Shown here: positions 1-7,056 of the stretch, one piece after another | How positions within the stretch are numbered: position 1 is the first letter of the stretch | How the letters are laid out: each line of letters starts with the position of its first letter | Assembly (NCBI GenBank): GCA_031292735.1 | Contig: JARLGP010000138.1 | Location: 1-13,719, forward strand | Source: Holophaga sp. | GTDB taxonomy: Bacteria; Acidobacteriota; Holophagae; Holophagales; Holophagaceae | Length of the DNA: 13,719 nt | Reading direction: 5' to 3' | Made by a program: the position numbers and the translations under genes | Notes under the pieces: generated by a model | Seen by the model: the letters and a program-made list of their open reading frames with translations, nothing else | Database searches by the model: none | What the model was told of the DNA's origin: nothing

Positions 1-319
1 GAGGTGCCGGGGCCGGGGCGGGGGTCGGGGCCGGAGCGGCGGCGGGGCCGGCGGGGGCCGGGGCGGGAGCCGGCGGCTGGAAGGTGGCGTCGGCGCCACC
101 GGCGCGTTCCAGGGCGGTGAGCTGGTCGGCCACCGAGGCGGGCAGTTCCTGGAGGGTTTCCCCGGCGCCCCGGGCCGCGGGATGGCGCAGGGCGGCGCTC
201 TGCTTGCCCACCTGGACCCCCAGCACGTAGCAGAGGGTCAGCAGCCCCACTCCCACCGCGGTCACCAGGAGGATGGTCTGGCGGCTCAGGATGACGGTCT
301 GGGTATCGCGACTGGGCAT
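1..319 (-). CDS. Single-pass envelope protein, DedD/FtsN (SPOR-protein) layout, N-terminal part
   Basis: The minus strand reads MPSRDTQTVILSRQ from an ATG at 319 and stays open to the window edge (106 codons seen; the C-terminus is outside). A short polar N-terminus is followed by one hydrophobic helix (about residues 14-36, ending YVLGVQVG), a polar stretch with QELPASVADQLTALE, and from about residue 81 a Pro/Ala repeat linker. Cytoplasmic tail, single membrane anchor and Pro/Ala linker are the layout of DedD/FtsN-type proteins, whose C-terminal SPOR domain binds denuded peptidoglycan at the division site. The SPOR domain itself cannot be seen, so that identity is an inference; a TonB-like or other Pro-rich periplasmic protein is possible. 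No Shine-Dalgarno precedes the ATG. Instead a TATAAT lies six bases upstream. Divergent from nuoA. Confidence 0.6.
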   Translation of the reverse strand, partial: MPSRDTQTVILSRQTILLVTAVGVGLLTLCYVLGVQVGKQSAALRHPAARGAGETLQELPASVADQLTALERAGGADATFQPPAPAPAPAGPAAAPAPTPAPAPAP

Positions 320-324
320 GGGGG

Positions 325-330
325 ATTATA
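325..330 (-). promoter_or_regulatory. TATAAT -10 box, possible leaderless start for the envelope-protein gene
   Basis: On the minus strand a perfect TATAAT ends at 325, so transcription would start at about 318-319, exactly at the ATG of the leftward gene. No convincing -35 is seen (TGAGTC at 17-bp spacing) and there is no Shine-Dalgarno. If used, the mRNA would be leaderless. Rests on one hexamer. Confidence 0.35.
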
Positions 331-369
331 ACGGGGGAATCGCGGGGGACTCACAGATACCGATGACGG

Positions 370-375
370 TATGAT
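370..375 (+). promoter_or_regulatory. Candidate -10 box of the nuoABCD operon
   Basis: TATGAT matches five of six consensus positions and lies 33 bases before the nuoA ATG, in the 89-bp divergent gap between nuoA and the leftward envelope gene. No good -35 is visible at 16-18 bp. Transcription would start near 382, giving a leader of about 27 nt. Confidence 0.3.
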
Positions 376-408
376 CGGCGAGGAGCCTGTCTCCCCTCGG
401 ACTTCGCC

Positions 409-792
409 ATGACCCCTGCTTTTTCTCCATTCCTGCCCGTGCTGCTGCTGTTCCTCATCGCCCTGGGGGTGGGAGCGGCCATCCTGGTGGTCTCGGGCCG
501 GATCCTGCCCGGGCTGATGAAGCCCGACAACCCCCAGCGGGCCAAGCTCACCCCCTACGAGTGCGGCGCCCCGCCTCTCCAGGAGGGCGCCCGGCACCGC
601 TACAGCGTGAAGTTCTACCTGGTGGCCATGCTGTTCATCCTGTTCGACGTGGAAGGGGCCTTCCTGCTGCCCTGGGCGGTGCAGTACAAGGCCCACCTCT
701 GGACCTTCGGGGCCATGCTCAGCTTCCTGGCCACCCTGGTGGTGGGCTACATCTATGTGTGGGGCAAGGGCGCCCTGGACTGGGAGCGCTGA
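409..792 (+). CDS. nuoA: NADH-quinone oxidoreductase subunit A
   Basis: 127 residues, normal for NuoA, a small subunit of the complex I membrane arm next to the quinone site and the NuoH/J/K region. Three hydrophobic helices are visible (about 6-32, 66-91, 98-118). The conserved YECG (50-53) lies in the first cytoplasmic loop and FDVE (79-82) in the second helix, with the family's acidic pair D80/E82. These motifs make the call secure. The start is the first ATG after the divergent gap; there is no clear Shine-Dalgarno in the ten bases before it, only AGGAG further upstream at about 380. First gene of a tight operon: nuoB begins two bases after the TGA. Confidence 0.96.
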   Translation: MTPAFSPFLPVLLLFLIALGVGAAILVVSGRILPGLMKPDNPQRAKLTPYECGAPPLQEGARHRYSVKFYLVAMLFILFDVEGAFLLPWAVQYKAHLWTFGAMLSFLATLVVGYIYVWGKGALDWER

Positions 793-793
793 C

Positions 794-1402
794 ATGGCCG
801 GCATCAACCTCGACGATTCGGTGATGACCACGCGGCTGGATTCGGTGGTGAACTGGGCGCGCAAGAACAGCCTGTGGCCGCTGCCGTTCGGCACCGCCTG
901 CTGCGCCATCGAGTTCATGTCGATGATGGCCTCCCGCTACGATTTCTCCCGGTTCGGCGCGGAGGCCCTGCGCTTCAGCCCCAGGCAGAGCGACATGCTG
1001 CTGGTGCTGGGCACGGTCACCAACAAGCAGGCGCCGGTGCTGCGCCAGATCTACGCCCAGATGGCCGAGCCGAAATGGGTGGTGGCGGTGGGGGTGTGCG
1101 CCTCCTCGGGCGGCATGTACCGCACCTACGCCACCCTCCAGGGCATCGACCGGGTGGTGCCGGTGGATGTCTACGTGCCGGGCTGCCCGCCCCGTCCGGA
1201 GACCATGATCTACGGGGTGATGGAGCTGCAGAAGAAGATCGGCCGGGAGTGCTTGTCGGCGCGCAAGGAGCACATCGAGCGGTTCTACGCCTCCATGGCG
1301 CGCCAGGAGGAGCTGCAGCGGGCCAAGGGGCTGTCCTCCTACCAGGTGGTGCGCGAGATGGTGCTGGAGGCCGGCGCCGAGGGCGGGCAGCAGATCTGGT
1401 GA
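794..1402 (+). CDS. nuoB: NADH-quinone oxidoreductase subunit B (N2 cluster subunit)
   Basis: 202 residues from the ATG at 794 ([10 protein letters not shown]), chosen because GGGAG sits about eight bases upstream at 782-786 and the start falls one base after the nuoA stop. The frame is open further 5', but that would overlap nuoA. NuoB carries the terminal [4Fe-4S] cluster N2, which passes electrons to quinone. The ligands are visible: the tandem pair C36-C37 in GTACCAIE, C102 in GVCASSGG and C131 in VPGCPPRPE. The region after about residue 150 is a charged helical tail, somewhat longer than in many NuoB proteins. It sits with nuoA, nuoC and nuoD as one transcription unit. Confidence 0.97.
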   Translation: MAGINLDDSVMTTRLDSVVNWARKNSLWPLPFGTACCAIEFMSMMASRYDFSRFGAEALRFSPRQSDMLLVLGTVTNKQAPVLRQIYAQMAEPKWVVAVGVCASSGGMYRTYATLQGIDRVVPVDVYVPGCPPRPETMIYGVMELQKKIGRECLSARKEHIERFYASMARQEELQRAKGLSSYQVVREMVLEAGAEGGQQIW

Positions 1403-1419
1403 GGGACTCGGGGGATGGG

Positions 1420-1917
1420 ATGGTGATCGAGCGGATCGAAGCACAGTTGCCGGGGGTCATCCTGGAGCGCCACGCGTTCCGGGGCGACGAGACCCTCACC
1501 GTGGCCGGGGAGAACTTCCTGGCGGTGGTGGACCTGATCTTCGCCGAGGGGTTCCAGATGCTGCTGGACGTCACCGCGGTGGACCTGGAGACCCCGGAAT
1601 TCCGGTTCGAGGTGGTCTACCACTGGCTGAACCTGGTGAGCCAGGAACGCCTGCGGATCAAGGTGCCGGTGGCGGAGGGGGTGGCCCAGCCCAGCCTGGT
1701 GAGCCGCTTCAAGTCCGCCGACTGGGCCGAGCGGGAGGTGTTCGACCTGTTCGGCATCCCCTTCGACGGCCACCCCAACCTCACCCGCCTGCTCATGTGG
1801 GAGGATTTCCCGGGCCACCCGCTGCGCAAGGATTTCCCCCTGGATGGCGGCGACCTGTTCTGCAGCCAGGACATCGGCGCCTCCTACGCTCCCGAAGCCC
1901 GTCCCCTGGAACCCTGA
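1420..1917 (+). CDS. nuoC: NADH-quinone oxidoreductase subunit C (30 kDa subunit)
   Basis: 165 residues from the ATG at 1420, with a G-rich Shine-Dalgarno (GGGGGAT, 1410-1416). A GTG at 1399 overlaps the nuoB stop as GTGA and would add seven residues (VRDSGDG), so a coupled start there is possible. NuoC is part of the peripheral arm and packs against NuoD. The family signature is clear in the C-terminal half: ADWAEREVFDLFGIPFDGHP (100-119), then LTRLLMWEDFPGHPLRKDFPL (121-141). It is a separate gene, not fused to nuoD as in enterobacteria. nuoD starts one base after the stop. Confidence 0.95.
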   Translation: MVIERIEAQLPGVILERHAFRGDETLTVAGENFLAVVDLIFAEGFQMLLDVTAVDLETPEFRFEVVYHWLNLVSQERLRIKVPVAEGVAQPSLVSRFKSADWAEREVFDLFGIPFDGHPNLTRLLMWEDFPGHPLRKDFPLDGGDLFCSQDIGASYAPEARPLEP

Positions 1918-1918
1918 G

Positions 1919-3127
1919 ATGACCATGGCAACCGAACCCAACAGCACCCGCGACGGCGACCGCATGATCGTCAATATGGGCCCCTCCCACCCGGCGACCC
2001 ACGGCACCCTGCACATCGTCCTGGAACTGGAGGGGGAGATCATCGTCAAGGCCACCCCCAACATCGGCTACCTGCACCGGGGGGTGGAGAAGCTGGGGGA
2101 GAACCTCACCTACCAGCAGTTCATCCCGCTCACCGACCGGCTGAACTACTGCAGTTCGCTCATGAACAACGTGGGATACGCGGTGGCGGTGGAGAAGCTG
2201 CTGGACATCCAGGATCCGCCCCGGTCCCGGGTGCTGCGGGTGCTGTGCTCCGAACTGGCGCGGATCGGCGACCACCTGGTGTGCATCGGCATCAACGCCG
2301 TGGACATCGGCGCCTTCACCGCCTTCCTCTACCTGTTCAAGGAGCGGGAAACCATCTACGACCTGTTCGAGATGATGGCGGGGCAGCGGCTGCACTCCAG
2401 CTTCACCCGCATCGGCGGCCTGTTCCGCGACATCCCGCCGGAGTTCGAGCCGCTGTGCGAGCAGTTCCTGGACAGCTGCCCGCGCACCGTGGACGAGATG
2501 GAGAGCCTGCTCACCCACAATCCCATCTGGGCCGACCGCACCAAGGGGGTGGGCGCCATCTCCGCGGCGGACGCCATCAACTGGGGCTACACCGGCCCCT
2601 GCCTGCGCGCCGCCGGGGTGGCCCAGGACCTGCGCAAGGCGCAGCCCTACCTGGACTACGGCAGCTACGAGTTCGACCTCCCGGTGGGCACCACCGGCGA
2701 CGTCTACGACCGCTACCTGGTGCGCACCGAGGAGATCCGCCAGTCCCTGCGCATCGTCCGCCAGTGCCTGGACCGGCTCAAGGAGATCGGCCCCGGGCCG
2801 GTGATCATCGAGGACTACAAGATCGCCCTGCCGCCCAAGGAGAAGGTCTACACCCGCATGGAAAGCCTGATCCACCACTTCAAGCTGATCATGCACGGCA
2901 TCGCGATGCCGGTGGGCGAAGTGTACAGCGCCACCGAGGCGGCCAACGGCGAGCTGGGCTTCTACATCGTCTCCCACGGCGGCAAGAGCCCCTACCGGAT
3001 CCACGTGCGGCCGCCCTGCTACCCGATCTTCAGCAGCTTCAACGAGCAGGTGCGCGGGCGCATCATCGCCGATGCGTTGGCGGTGCTGGGCGGGATGAAC
3101 ATCATCGCGGGAGAGCTCGACCGCTAG
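1919..3127 (+). CDS. nuoD: NADH-quinone oxidoreductase subunit D (49 kDa subunit)
   Basis: 402 residues from the ATG at 1919; an in-frame ATG at 1925 could also serve. NuoD forms most of the quinone-binding cavity beside cluster N2. Visible signatures: MGPSHPATHGTLH (20-32) with the loop histidines H24/H28, YLHRGVEKLGE (51-61), and PLTDRLNYCSS (70-80), whose Y77 corresponds to the quinone-contacting tyrosine of the family. The C-terminus is PPCYPIFSSFNEQVRGRIIA followed by GGMNIIAGELDR, the normal end of the protein. The TAG stop is followed by an unrelated porin rather than nuoE, so the rest of complex I must be encoded elsewhere. Confidence 0.97.
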   Translation: MTMATEPNSTRDGDRMIVNMGPSHPATHGTLHIVLELEGEIIVKATPNIGYLHRGVEKLGENLTYQQFIPLTDRLNYCSSLMNNVGYAVAVEKLLDIQDPPRSRVLRVLCSELARIGDHLVCIGINAVDIGAFTAFLYLFKERETIYDLFEMMAGQRLHSSFTRIGGLFRDIPPEFEPLCEQFLDSCPRTVDEMESLLTHNPIWADRTKGVGAISAADAINWGYTGPCLRAAGVAQDLRKAQPYLDYGSYEFDLPVGTTGDVYDRYLVRTEEIRQSLRIVRQCLDRLKEIGPGPVIIEDYKIALPPKEKVYTRMESLIHHFKLIMHGIAMPVGEVYSATEAANGELGFYIVSHGGKSPYRIHVRPPCYPIFSSFNEQVRGRIIADALAVLGGMNIIAGELDR

Positions 3128-3144
3128 TCCGGCCCAGGAACTTT

Positions 3145-3160
3145 TGCCCCGGCCAGGGCA
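3145..3160 (+). other. Small hairpin after nuoD
   Basis: TGCCC (3145-3149) and GGGCA (3156-3160) pair around a six-base loop, 18 bases after the nuoD stop. No T tract follows, so it is a weak candidate for 3' end formation of the nuo transcript. Confidence 0.25.
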
Positions 3161-3186
3161 GGGATTGAGGGAACGCGCTGGTGGCG

Positions 3187-3206
3187 CCGGTTCCAGCTGG
3201 AACCGG
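3187..3206. promoter_or_regulatory. Perfect 20-bp palindrome upstream of the porin
   Basis: CCGGTTCCAGCTGGAACCGG is a perfect palindrome, 48 bases before the porin ATG. It could be an operator for a dimeric regulator, or in RNA an 8-bp hairpin with an AGCT loop ahead of the porin Shine-Dalgarno. The half GGAACCGGG recurs in the hairpin just after the porin (4525-4560). Confidence 0.45.
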
Positions 3207-3254
3207 GTGGCAGCCGCCCCGTACCCGCAACCTTCCTCCTGGGGAGCAGAAGCC

Positions 3255-4493
3255 ATGATTTCCCATCGCATTTCCGGCGCCGCCCTGGCGGCCGTGCTGG
3301 TGGCCTTTCCTTCCGCGGCGGATGAGAAGGTCACCCCCAACTACATCAGCCTGCCCGGCACCGACACCAAGCTGAAGATCTATGGGGTGGCCTGGATAAA
3401 CAGCTGGTACTACTTCAACCAGAACCTGGGCGATGCCAGCACCCTCATCGCCGGCCAGGCCAACCCGCTGGATGCCCACGCCACCCCCGACGGCCAGTAC
3501 GGCATGACCGCGCGGTATTCCCGGCTCGGCTTCACCACCACCACCCCCAGCGCCCGGCTGGGCGACATCACCACCCTGGTGGAGATGGACTTCACCAAGG
3601 ACCAGGGCAAGAACGGCGGGTTCAGCCTGCGCCATGCCTACGTGGCCTTCGGCAACTGGACCGTCGGCTACACGTGGTCCAACTGGCTGGACCTGGATGC
3701 CAACCCCGAAACGGTGGACATGAACGGGCCGGTGGGCCAGGCCTGCAACGGCAGTTCCCGGTTCACCCAGGTCCGCTACCGGGTGCCCATGACCCAGCGT
3801 TCCAGCCTGGCCTTTTCGGTGGAGCAGAACCGGATGGGCTGGAGCAAGTTCCCCAGCGACGTGGTCAGGCCGACGGACACCCCGGCCACCACCCTGCCCG
3901 ACGCGCGCTACCCCACCCCCACCGCCGCCTACACCTTCGCCGACGACTGGGGCCACCTGGCCCTGCGCGCCATGGGGCAGAACTACGGCGTCTACGCGCC
4001 CGGGACCGCCAGCGCCGCCGGGTTCCGTTCCAGCCGGTGGGGCGGCGGGGTGCAGCTGTCCGGCACCGTCAAGCTGGGCCAGGACAAGCTGGTGGGCTCG
4101 GTCTACACCGGCCGCGGCCTGGGCGAGTACGGGGTGGGCATCCAGGCCATGCGCTTCGTGCCGACCGGCCAGGAGGAGCTCCTGCTGTTCCGCAACTACG
4201 GCTGGCAGGCCGGCTATACCCACGCCTGGACCAGCCAGGTGCGCTCCAACCTGGTGGTGAGCGGCATGGGCTACAGCAACGACGCCGCCGTGCAGCCCGC
4301 CTGCATCCGGAATTCCATGAACTACTTCGCCAACACCTACGTCAAGCTCACCCGCAACGTGGAGCTGGGCATGGAATACGGCTACGAGAACCTGCACACC
4401 TTCGGCGCCAACGCGGTGACCACCCACGGCGGCACCCTGTCCGACCACAACCGTTCCAACAAGCTGCAGATGTCCCTGACCGCCACCTTCTGA
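3255..4493 (+). CDS. Outer-membrane porin, DcaP-like
   Basis: 412 residues from the ATG at 3255, chosen because GGGGAG lies at 3241-3246 and it begins a signal peptide (MISHRISGAALAAVLVAFPSAA, cleavage probably near residue 22). The mature part is a run of alternating amphipathic strands ending in LTATF, with the terminal phenylalanine used for outer-membrane insertion. The N-terminal region (KIYGVAWINSWYYF, RYSRLGFTTTTP, LGDITTLVEMDF, FSLRHAYVAFGNWTVGYTWS, NPETVDMNGPVG) resembles the DcaP-like trimeric porin family, which admits small anionic, often aromatic or dicarboxylic, solutes. Two cysteines (C164, C350) could form a disulfide, unusual in a porin. Substrate unknown. A link to the aromatic-acid genes at the right end is possible but not shown by linkage. 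Confidence 0.75.
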   Translation: MISHRISGAALAAVLVAFPSAADEKVTPNYISLPGTDTKLKIYGVAWINSWYYFNQNLGDASTLIAGQANPLDAHATPDGQYGMTARYSRLGFTTTTPSARLGDITTLVEMDFTKDQGKNGGFSLRHAYVAFGNWTVGYTWSNWLDLDANPETVDMNGPVGQACNGSSRFTQVRYRVPMTQRSSLAFSVEQNRMGWSKFPSDVVRPTDTPATTLPDARYPTPTAAYTFADDWGHLALRAMGQNYGVYAPGTASAAGFRSSRWGGGVQLSGTVKLGQDKLVGSVYTGRGLGEYGVGIQAMRFVPTGQEELLLFRNYGWQAGYTHAWTSQVRSNLVVSGMGYSNDAAVQPACIRNSMNYFANTYVKLTRNVELGMEYGYENLHTFGANAVTTHGGTLSDHNRSNKLQMSLTATF

Positions 4494-4524
4494 GTTTTTT
4501 CCCCGAAGAATCCACGGATCGACC

Positions 4525-4560
4525 GGAACCGGGCGGTGCGCACGCGCACCGCCCGGTTCC
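4525..4560 (+). terminator. Strong hairpin after the porin gene
   Basis: GGAACCGGGCGGTGCG (4525-4540) and its exact complement CGCACCGCCCGGTTCC (4545-4560) form a perfect 16-bp stem with a CACG loop, 31 bases after the porin stop. No T tract follows; a T6 run lies before the stem at 4495-4500. It is probably a transcript-end or RNA-stabilising structure separating the porin from the exporter operon. Confidence 0.6.
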
Positions 4561-4632
4561 CTGTGGTTAACTGGAGGTCTGGACCCGCCATGCAGGGTTT
4601 TTCCTGATGCGACACCAGGGGGAACGATTGTG

Positions 4633-5829
4633 ATGAAACGAAATCGGTGGCTTCTTCTGGGCGGGGTGCTGGTGGTCCTGGCGCTGGGGGGCATCGCCGC
4701 GGCCCGGCGGAAGACCGGCATGCCGGTGCAGGTGGCGGTGGCGGCGCGTCAGGACCTCCAGGCCAAGGTGAGCGCCAACGGCAAGATCCAGGCGGTGAAG
4801 AAGGTGGACATCACCGCCAATTCCATCGGCCAGGTCACCCGGATGATGGTGAAGGAGGGGGATCCGGTGCGCACCGGGGAACTGCTGCTGGAGATCGACC
4901 CGATCCAGTCCCGGGCCGCCGCCCAGTCCCGGGAGGCCAACCTGAAGGCCACCACCCACGACCTGGCCACCGCCGAGGCCAAGCTGGACAAGACCCGCAA
5001 GGACTACGCCCGGGCGGTGCTCAACCACCAGGCCCGGATCATCTCCCAGAGCGACTTCGAACAGGCCAAGGCCAACCTGGACATGGACGAGAGCGCGGTG
5101 CGCAGCGACCGCCAGCACGTGGACCAGGCCCGGGCCGACCTGGCCGGCGCCACCGACGTGCTGGACAAGACCCGGATCACCTCGCCCATGACCGGCATGG
5201 TCACCGGCAAGCACATCGAACTGGGGGAGACCGCGGTGCCCGGCCTGCAGAACCAGCCGGGCACGGTGCTGCTCACCGTTTCCGACATGAGCCGGGTGGA
5301 GGCGGAGATGGAGGTGGACGAGGCGTCCATCCCCATGGTGAAGCTGGGCCAGTCGGCCCAGGTGCGCATCGACGCCTACCCCAACCAGGCCTTCGACGGG
5401 CTGGTCACCGAGGTGGGCGGCAGCCCCATCGTCCAGGCCAACAGCAACGAGGCCATCAAGTTCAAGGTGAAGGTCCAGCTCCGGCAGCCGCCCGCGGGCA
5501 TCAAGCCGGGGCTGTCGGCCCAGGCGGACATCTTCACCGGCAGCCGCAGCCAGGTGCTGGCCGTGCCCATCCAGGCCCTGGTGGTGAAGGATCTCAAGGC
5601 CAAGCCGGGCGAGCCGGCAGCCCCCCGGGAGCAGGAAGGGGTCTACGTGATGGAAGCCGGCCGGGCGGTGTTCCGGCCACTGCGCACCGGGCTCATGGGC
5701 GACCTCATGGTGGAGGTGCTGTCCGGCCTCCAGGGCGGGGAACAGGTGATCATCGGCCCCTTCAAGGCGCTGCGGGAACTGAAGGACCGCGACCCGGTGC
5801 GGGTGGACGACCGCAAGAAGGCGGACTGA
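4633..5829 (+). CDS. Periplasmic adaptor (membrane fusion protein) of a MacA-type exporter
   Basis: 398 residues from ATG 4633, preceded by GGGGGA (4618-4623); a GTG directly before it is also in frame. One N-terminal membrane anchor (about 7-24) with no lipobox. Then come a barrel-sandwich half (QAKVSANGKIQAVKKVDITA, EGDPVRTGELLLEIDP), a long helical hairpin (about 92-178, rich in Ala, Lys, Asp and Gln) and the return lipoyl half (DKTRITSPMTGMVTGKHIELGETA). Beta-barrel and membrane-proximal domains follow (VEAEMEVDEASIPMVKLGQ, GLSAQADIFTG). This is the domain order of MacA/HlyD-type adaptors that join an inner-membrane ABC permease to an outer-membrane TolC-like channel. The next gene starts immediately after the stop, so it works with the two permeases. 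No TolC homologue is in the window, and the exported substrate cannot be read from sequence. Confidence 0.88.
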   Translation: MKRNRWLLLGGVLVVLALGGIAAARRKTGMPVQVAVAARQDLQAKVSANGKIQAVKKVDITANSIGQVTRMMVKEGDPVRTGELLLEIDPIQSRAAAQSREANLKATTHDLATAEAKLDKTRKDYARAVLNHQARIISQSDFEQAKANLDMDESAVRSDRQHVDQARADLAGATDVLDKTRITSPMTGMVTGKHIELGETAVPGLQNQPGTVLLTVSDMSRVEAEMEVDEASIPMVKLGQSAQVRIDAYPNQAFDGLVTEVGGSPIVQANSNEAIKFKVKVQLRQPPAGIKPGLSAQADIFTGSRSQVLAVPIQALVVKDLKAKPGEPAAPREQEGVYVMEAGRAVFRPLRTGLMGDLMVEVLSGLQGGEQVIIGPFKALRELKDRDPVRVDDRKKAD

Positions 5830-7056
5830 ATGCGGGCCTCCGACCTGGCCGGCGCCGCCCTGGGGGCCCTGCGGGCCCACAAGCTGCGCAGCTTCCTCAC
5901 CCTGCTGGGGGTCATCATCGGGGTGGCCACCATGGTCAGCGTGGTGGGGGTCATCTCCGGCCTGGACGCCTACGTGAAGGACAAGGTGATCCGCCTGGCG
6001 CCGGATGTGTTCGTGGTGGACCGGCTGGGCATCATCCAGTCGCACCGGGCCTTCATCCAGGCGCTCAAGCGGCCGTTGCTCACCTGGGCGGATTTCGAGC
6101 GGGTGCGCGACGCCAAGCTGCCGCACACTACCCAGGTGAGCACCCGGGCGTTCCGCTCCATGACCGTCAAGTTCGGCGAGAAGCACCTGGCCAATGTGCT
6201 CGTGGTGGGCTCCACCGCCAATTTCGCGCCCATGTTCCAGCTGGACACCGAGGCCGGCCGCTACTTCTCGGAGAACGAGGACCGCAGCGCCGCCAACGTG
6301 GCGGTGATCGGCGCCGACACCCGGGACGAGCTGTTCCCCCACCTGGATCCCCTGGGCCGCACCCTCACCCTGGGCGGGCTGCCGTTCCGGATCATCGGCG
6401 TGTTCTCCCGGCAGGGCAAGGCGCTGGGCTTCAGCCGGGACACCCTGGTCTGCATCCCCATCCAGGTCTACCGCAAGAACTTCATGTCGGCCCACGATTC
6501 CCTGAACATCCAGGTGCAGGCCCGGGGCGGGGTGGCCGGGCTGGACGCCTCGGTGGACGAGGTGCGGGCCCTGCTGCGGGCCCTCCGCCACACCAGTTTC
6601 CGCGACCCCGACCCGTTCGGCATCCTCACCCAGGACGTGCTGCAGGACCTGTGGAAGCAGGTGAGCCGGGCCGCCTTCGTGCTCATGCTGCTGGTGTCCT
6701 CGGTGAGCCTGGGGGTGGGCGGGATCGTCATCATGAACATCATGCTGGTGAGCGTGGTGGAGCGCACCGGCGAGATCGGCATCCGCATGGCCCTGGGCGC
6801 CCGCAAGCAGGACATCGCCCGCCAGTTCCTGCTGGAGGCCGCCATCCTCAGCCTGTGCGGCGGCGTGCTGGGGCTGCTGGCCGGGGCCTGCGTGGCCTGG
6901 GCGGTGCGCACCCTGGTGGACTTCCCGGCCCAGATCACCCTGGGCATCGTCGGCGCCAGCATCGCCGTGGCCACCCTGGTGGGGCTGGCCGCGGGCCTGC
7001 TGCCGGCGCGCCGGGCCGCGAACCTGCCGGTGATCGACGCCCTGAGGGCGGAATGA
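5830..7056 (+). CDS. MacB/FtsX-type ABC transporter permease (first of a pair)
   Basis: 408 residues; the ATG directly abuts the adaptor's TGA (TGAATG). The MacB permease fold is visible: an N-terminal helix after AHKLRSFLTLLGVIIGVATM (17-36), a periplasmic domain of about 230 residues (with VVGSTANFAPMF and VAVIGADTRDELFP), then three C-terminal helices. The second helix is followed by the conserved GGIVIMNIMLVSVVERTGEIGIRMALGARKQDI block, the coupling region to the ATPase. It ends in the usual PVIDALRAE. Unlike MacB it has no fused nucleotide-binding domain, so it needs a separate LolD/MacB-type ATPase, not found here. Its stop overlaps the start of the second permease (ATGA), so the two are translationally coupled and probably form a heterodimer. 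Confidence 0.9.
   Translation: MRASDLAGAALGALRAHKLRSFLTLLGVIIGVATMVSVVGVISGLDAYVKDKVIRLAPDVFVVDRLGIIQSHRAFIQALKRPLLTWADFERVRDAKLPHTTQVSTRAFRSMTVKFGEKHLANVLVVGSTANFAPMFQLDTEAGRYFSENEDRSAANVAVIGADTRDELFPHLDPLGRTLTLGGLPFRIIGVFSRQGKALGFSRDTLVCIPIQVYRKNFMSAHDSLNIQVQARGGVAGLDASVDEVRALLRALRHTSFRDPDPFGILTQDVLQDLWKQVSRAAFVLMLLVSSVSLGVGGIVIMNIMLVSVVERTGEIGIRMALGARKQDIARQFLLEAAILSLCGGVLGLLAGACVAWAVRTLVDFPAQITLGIVGASIAVATLVGLAAGLLPARRAANLPVIDALRAE

Noticed and set aside
1..110. G-rich/C-rich tandem-like stretch at the left edge as a DNA repeat or G-quadruplex element
   Set aside because: Read on the minus strand it is in-frame Pro/Ala coding for a linker, which explains the pattern.
1793..4721. Two long minus-strand open frames (515 and 539 codons) opposite nuoD and the porin
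   Set aside because: His/Val/Gly/Ala-rich antisense translations without motifs, fully covered by nuoC, nuoD and the porin on the plus strand.
4647..7052. Frame open for about 800 codons upstream of the second permease, making an apparent 1232-residue protein
   Set aside because: The upstream translation is Gly/Pro/Arg/His-rich low complexity and lies over the well-supported adaptor and first permease in another frame. It is the usual shadow of GC-rich codon bias; the real protein starts at 7053.
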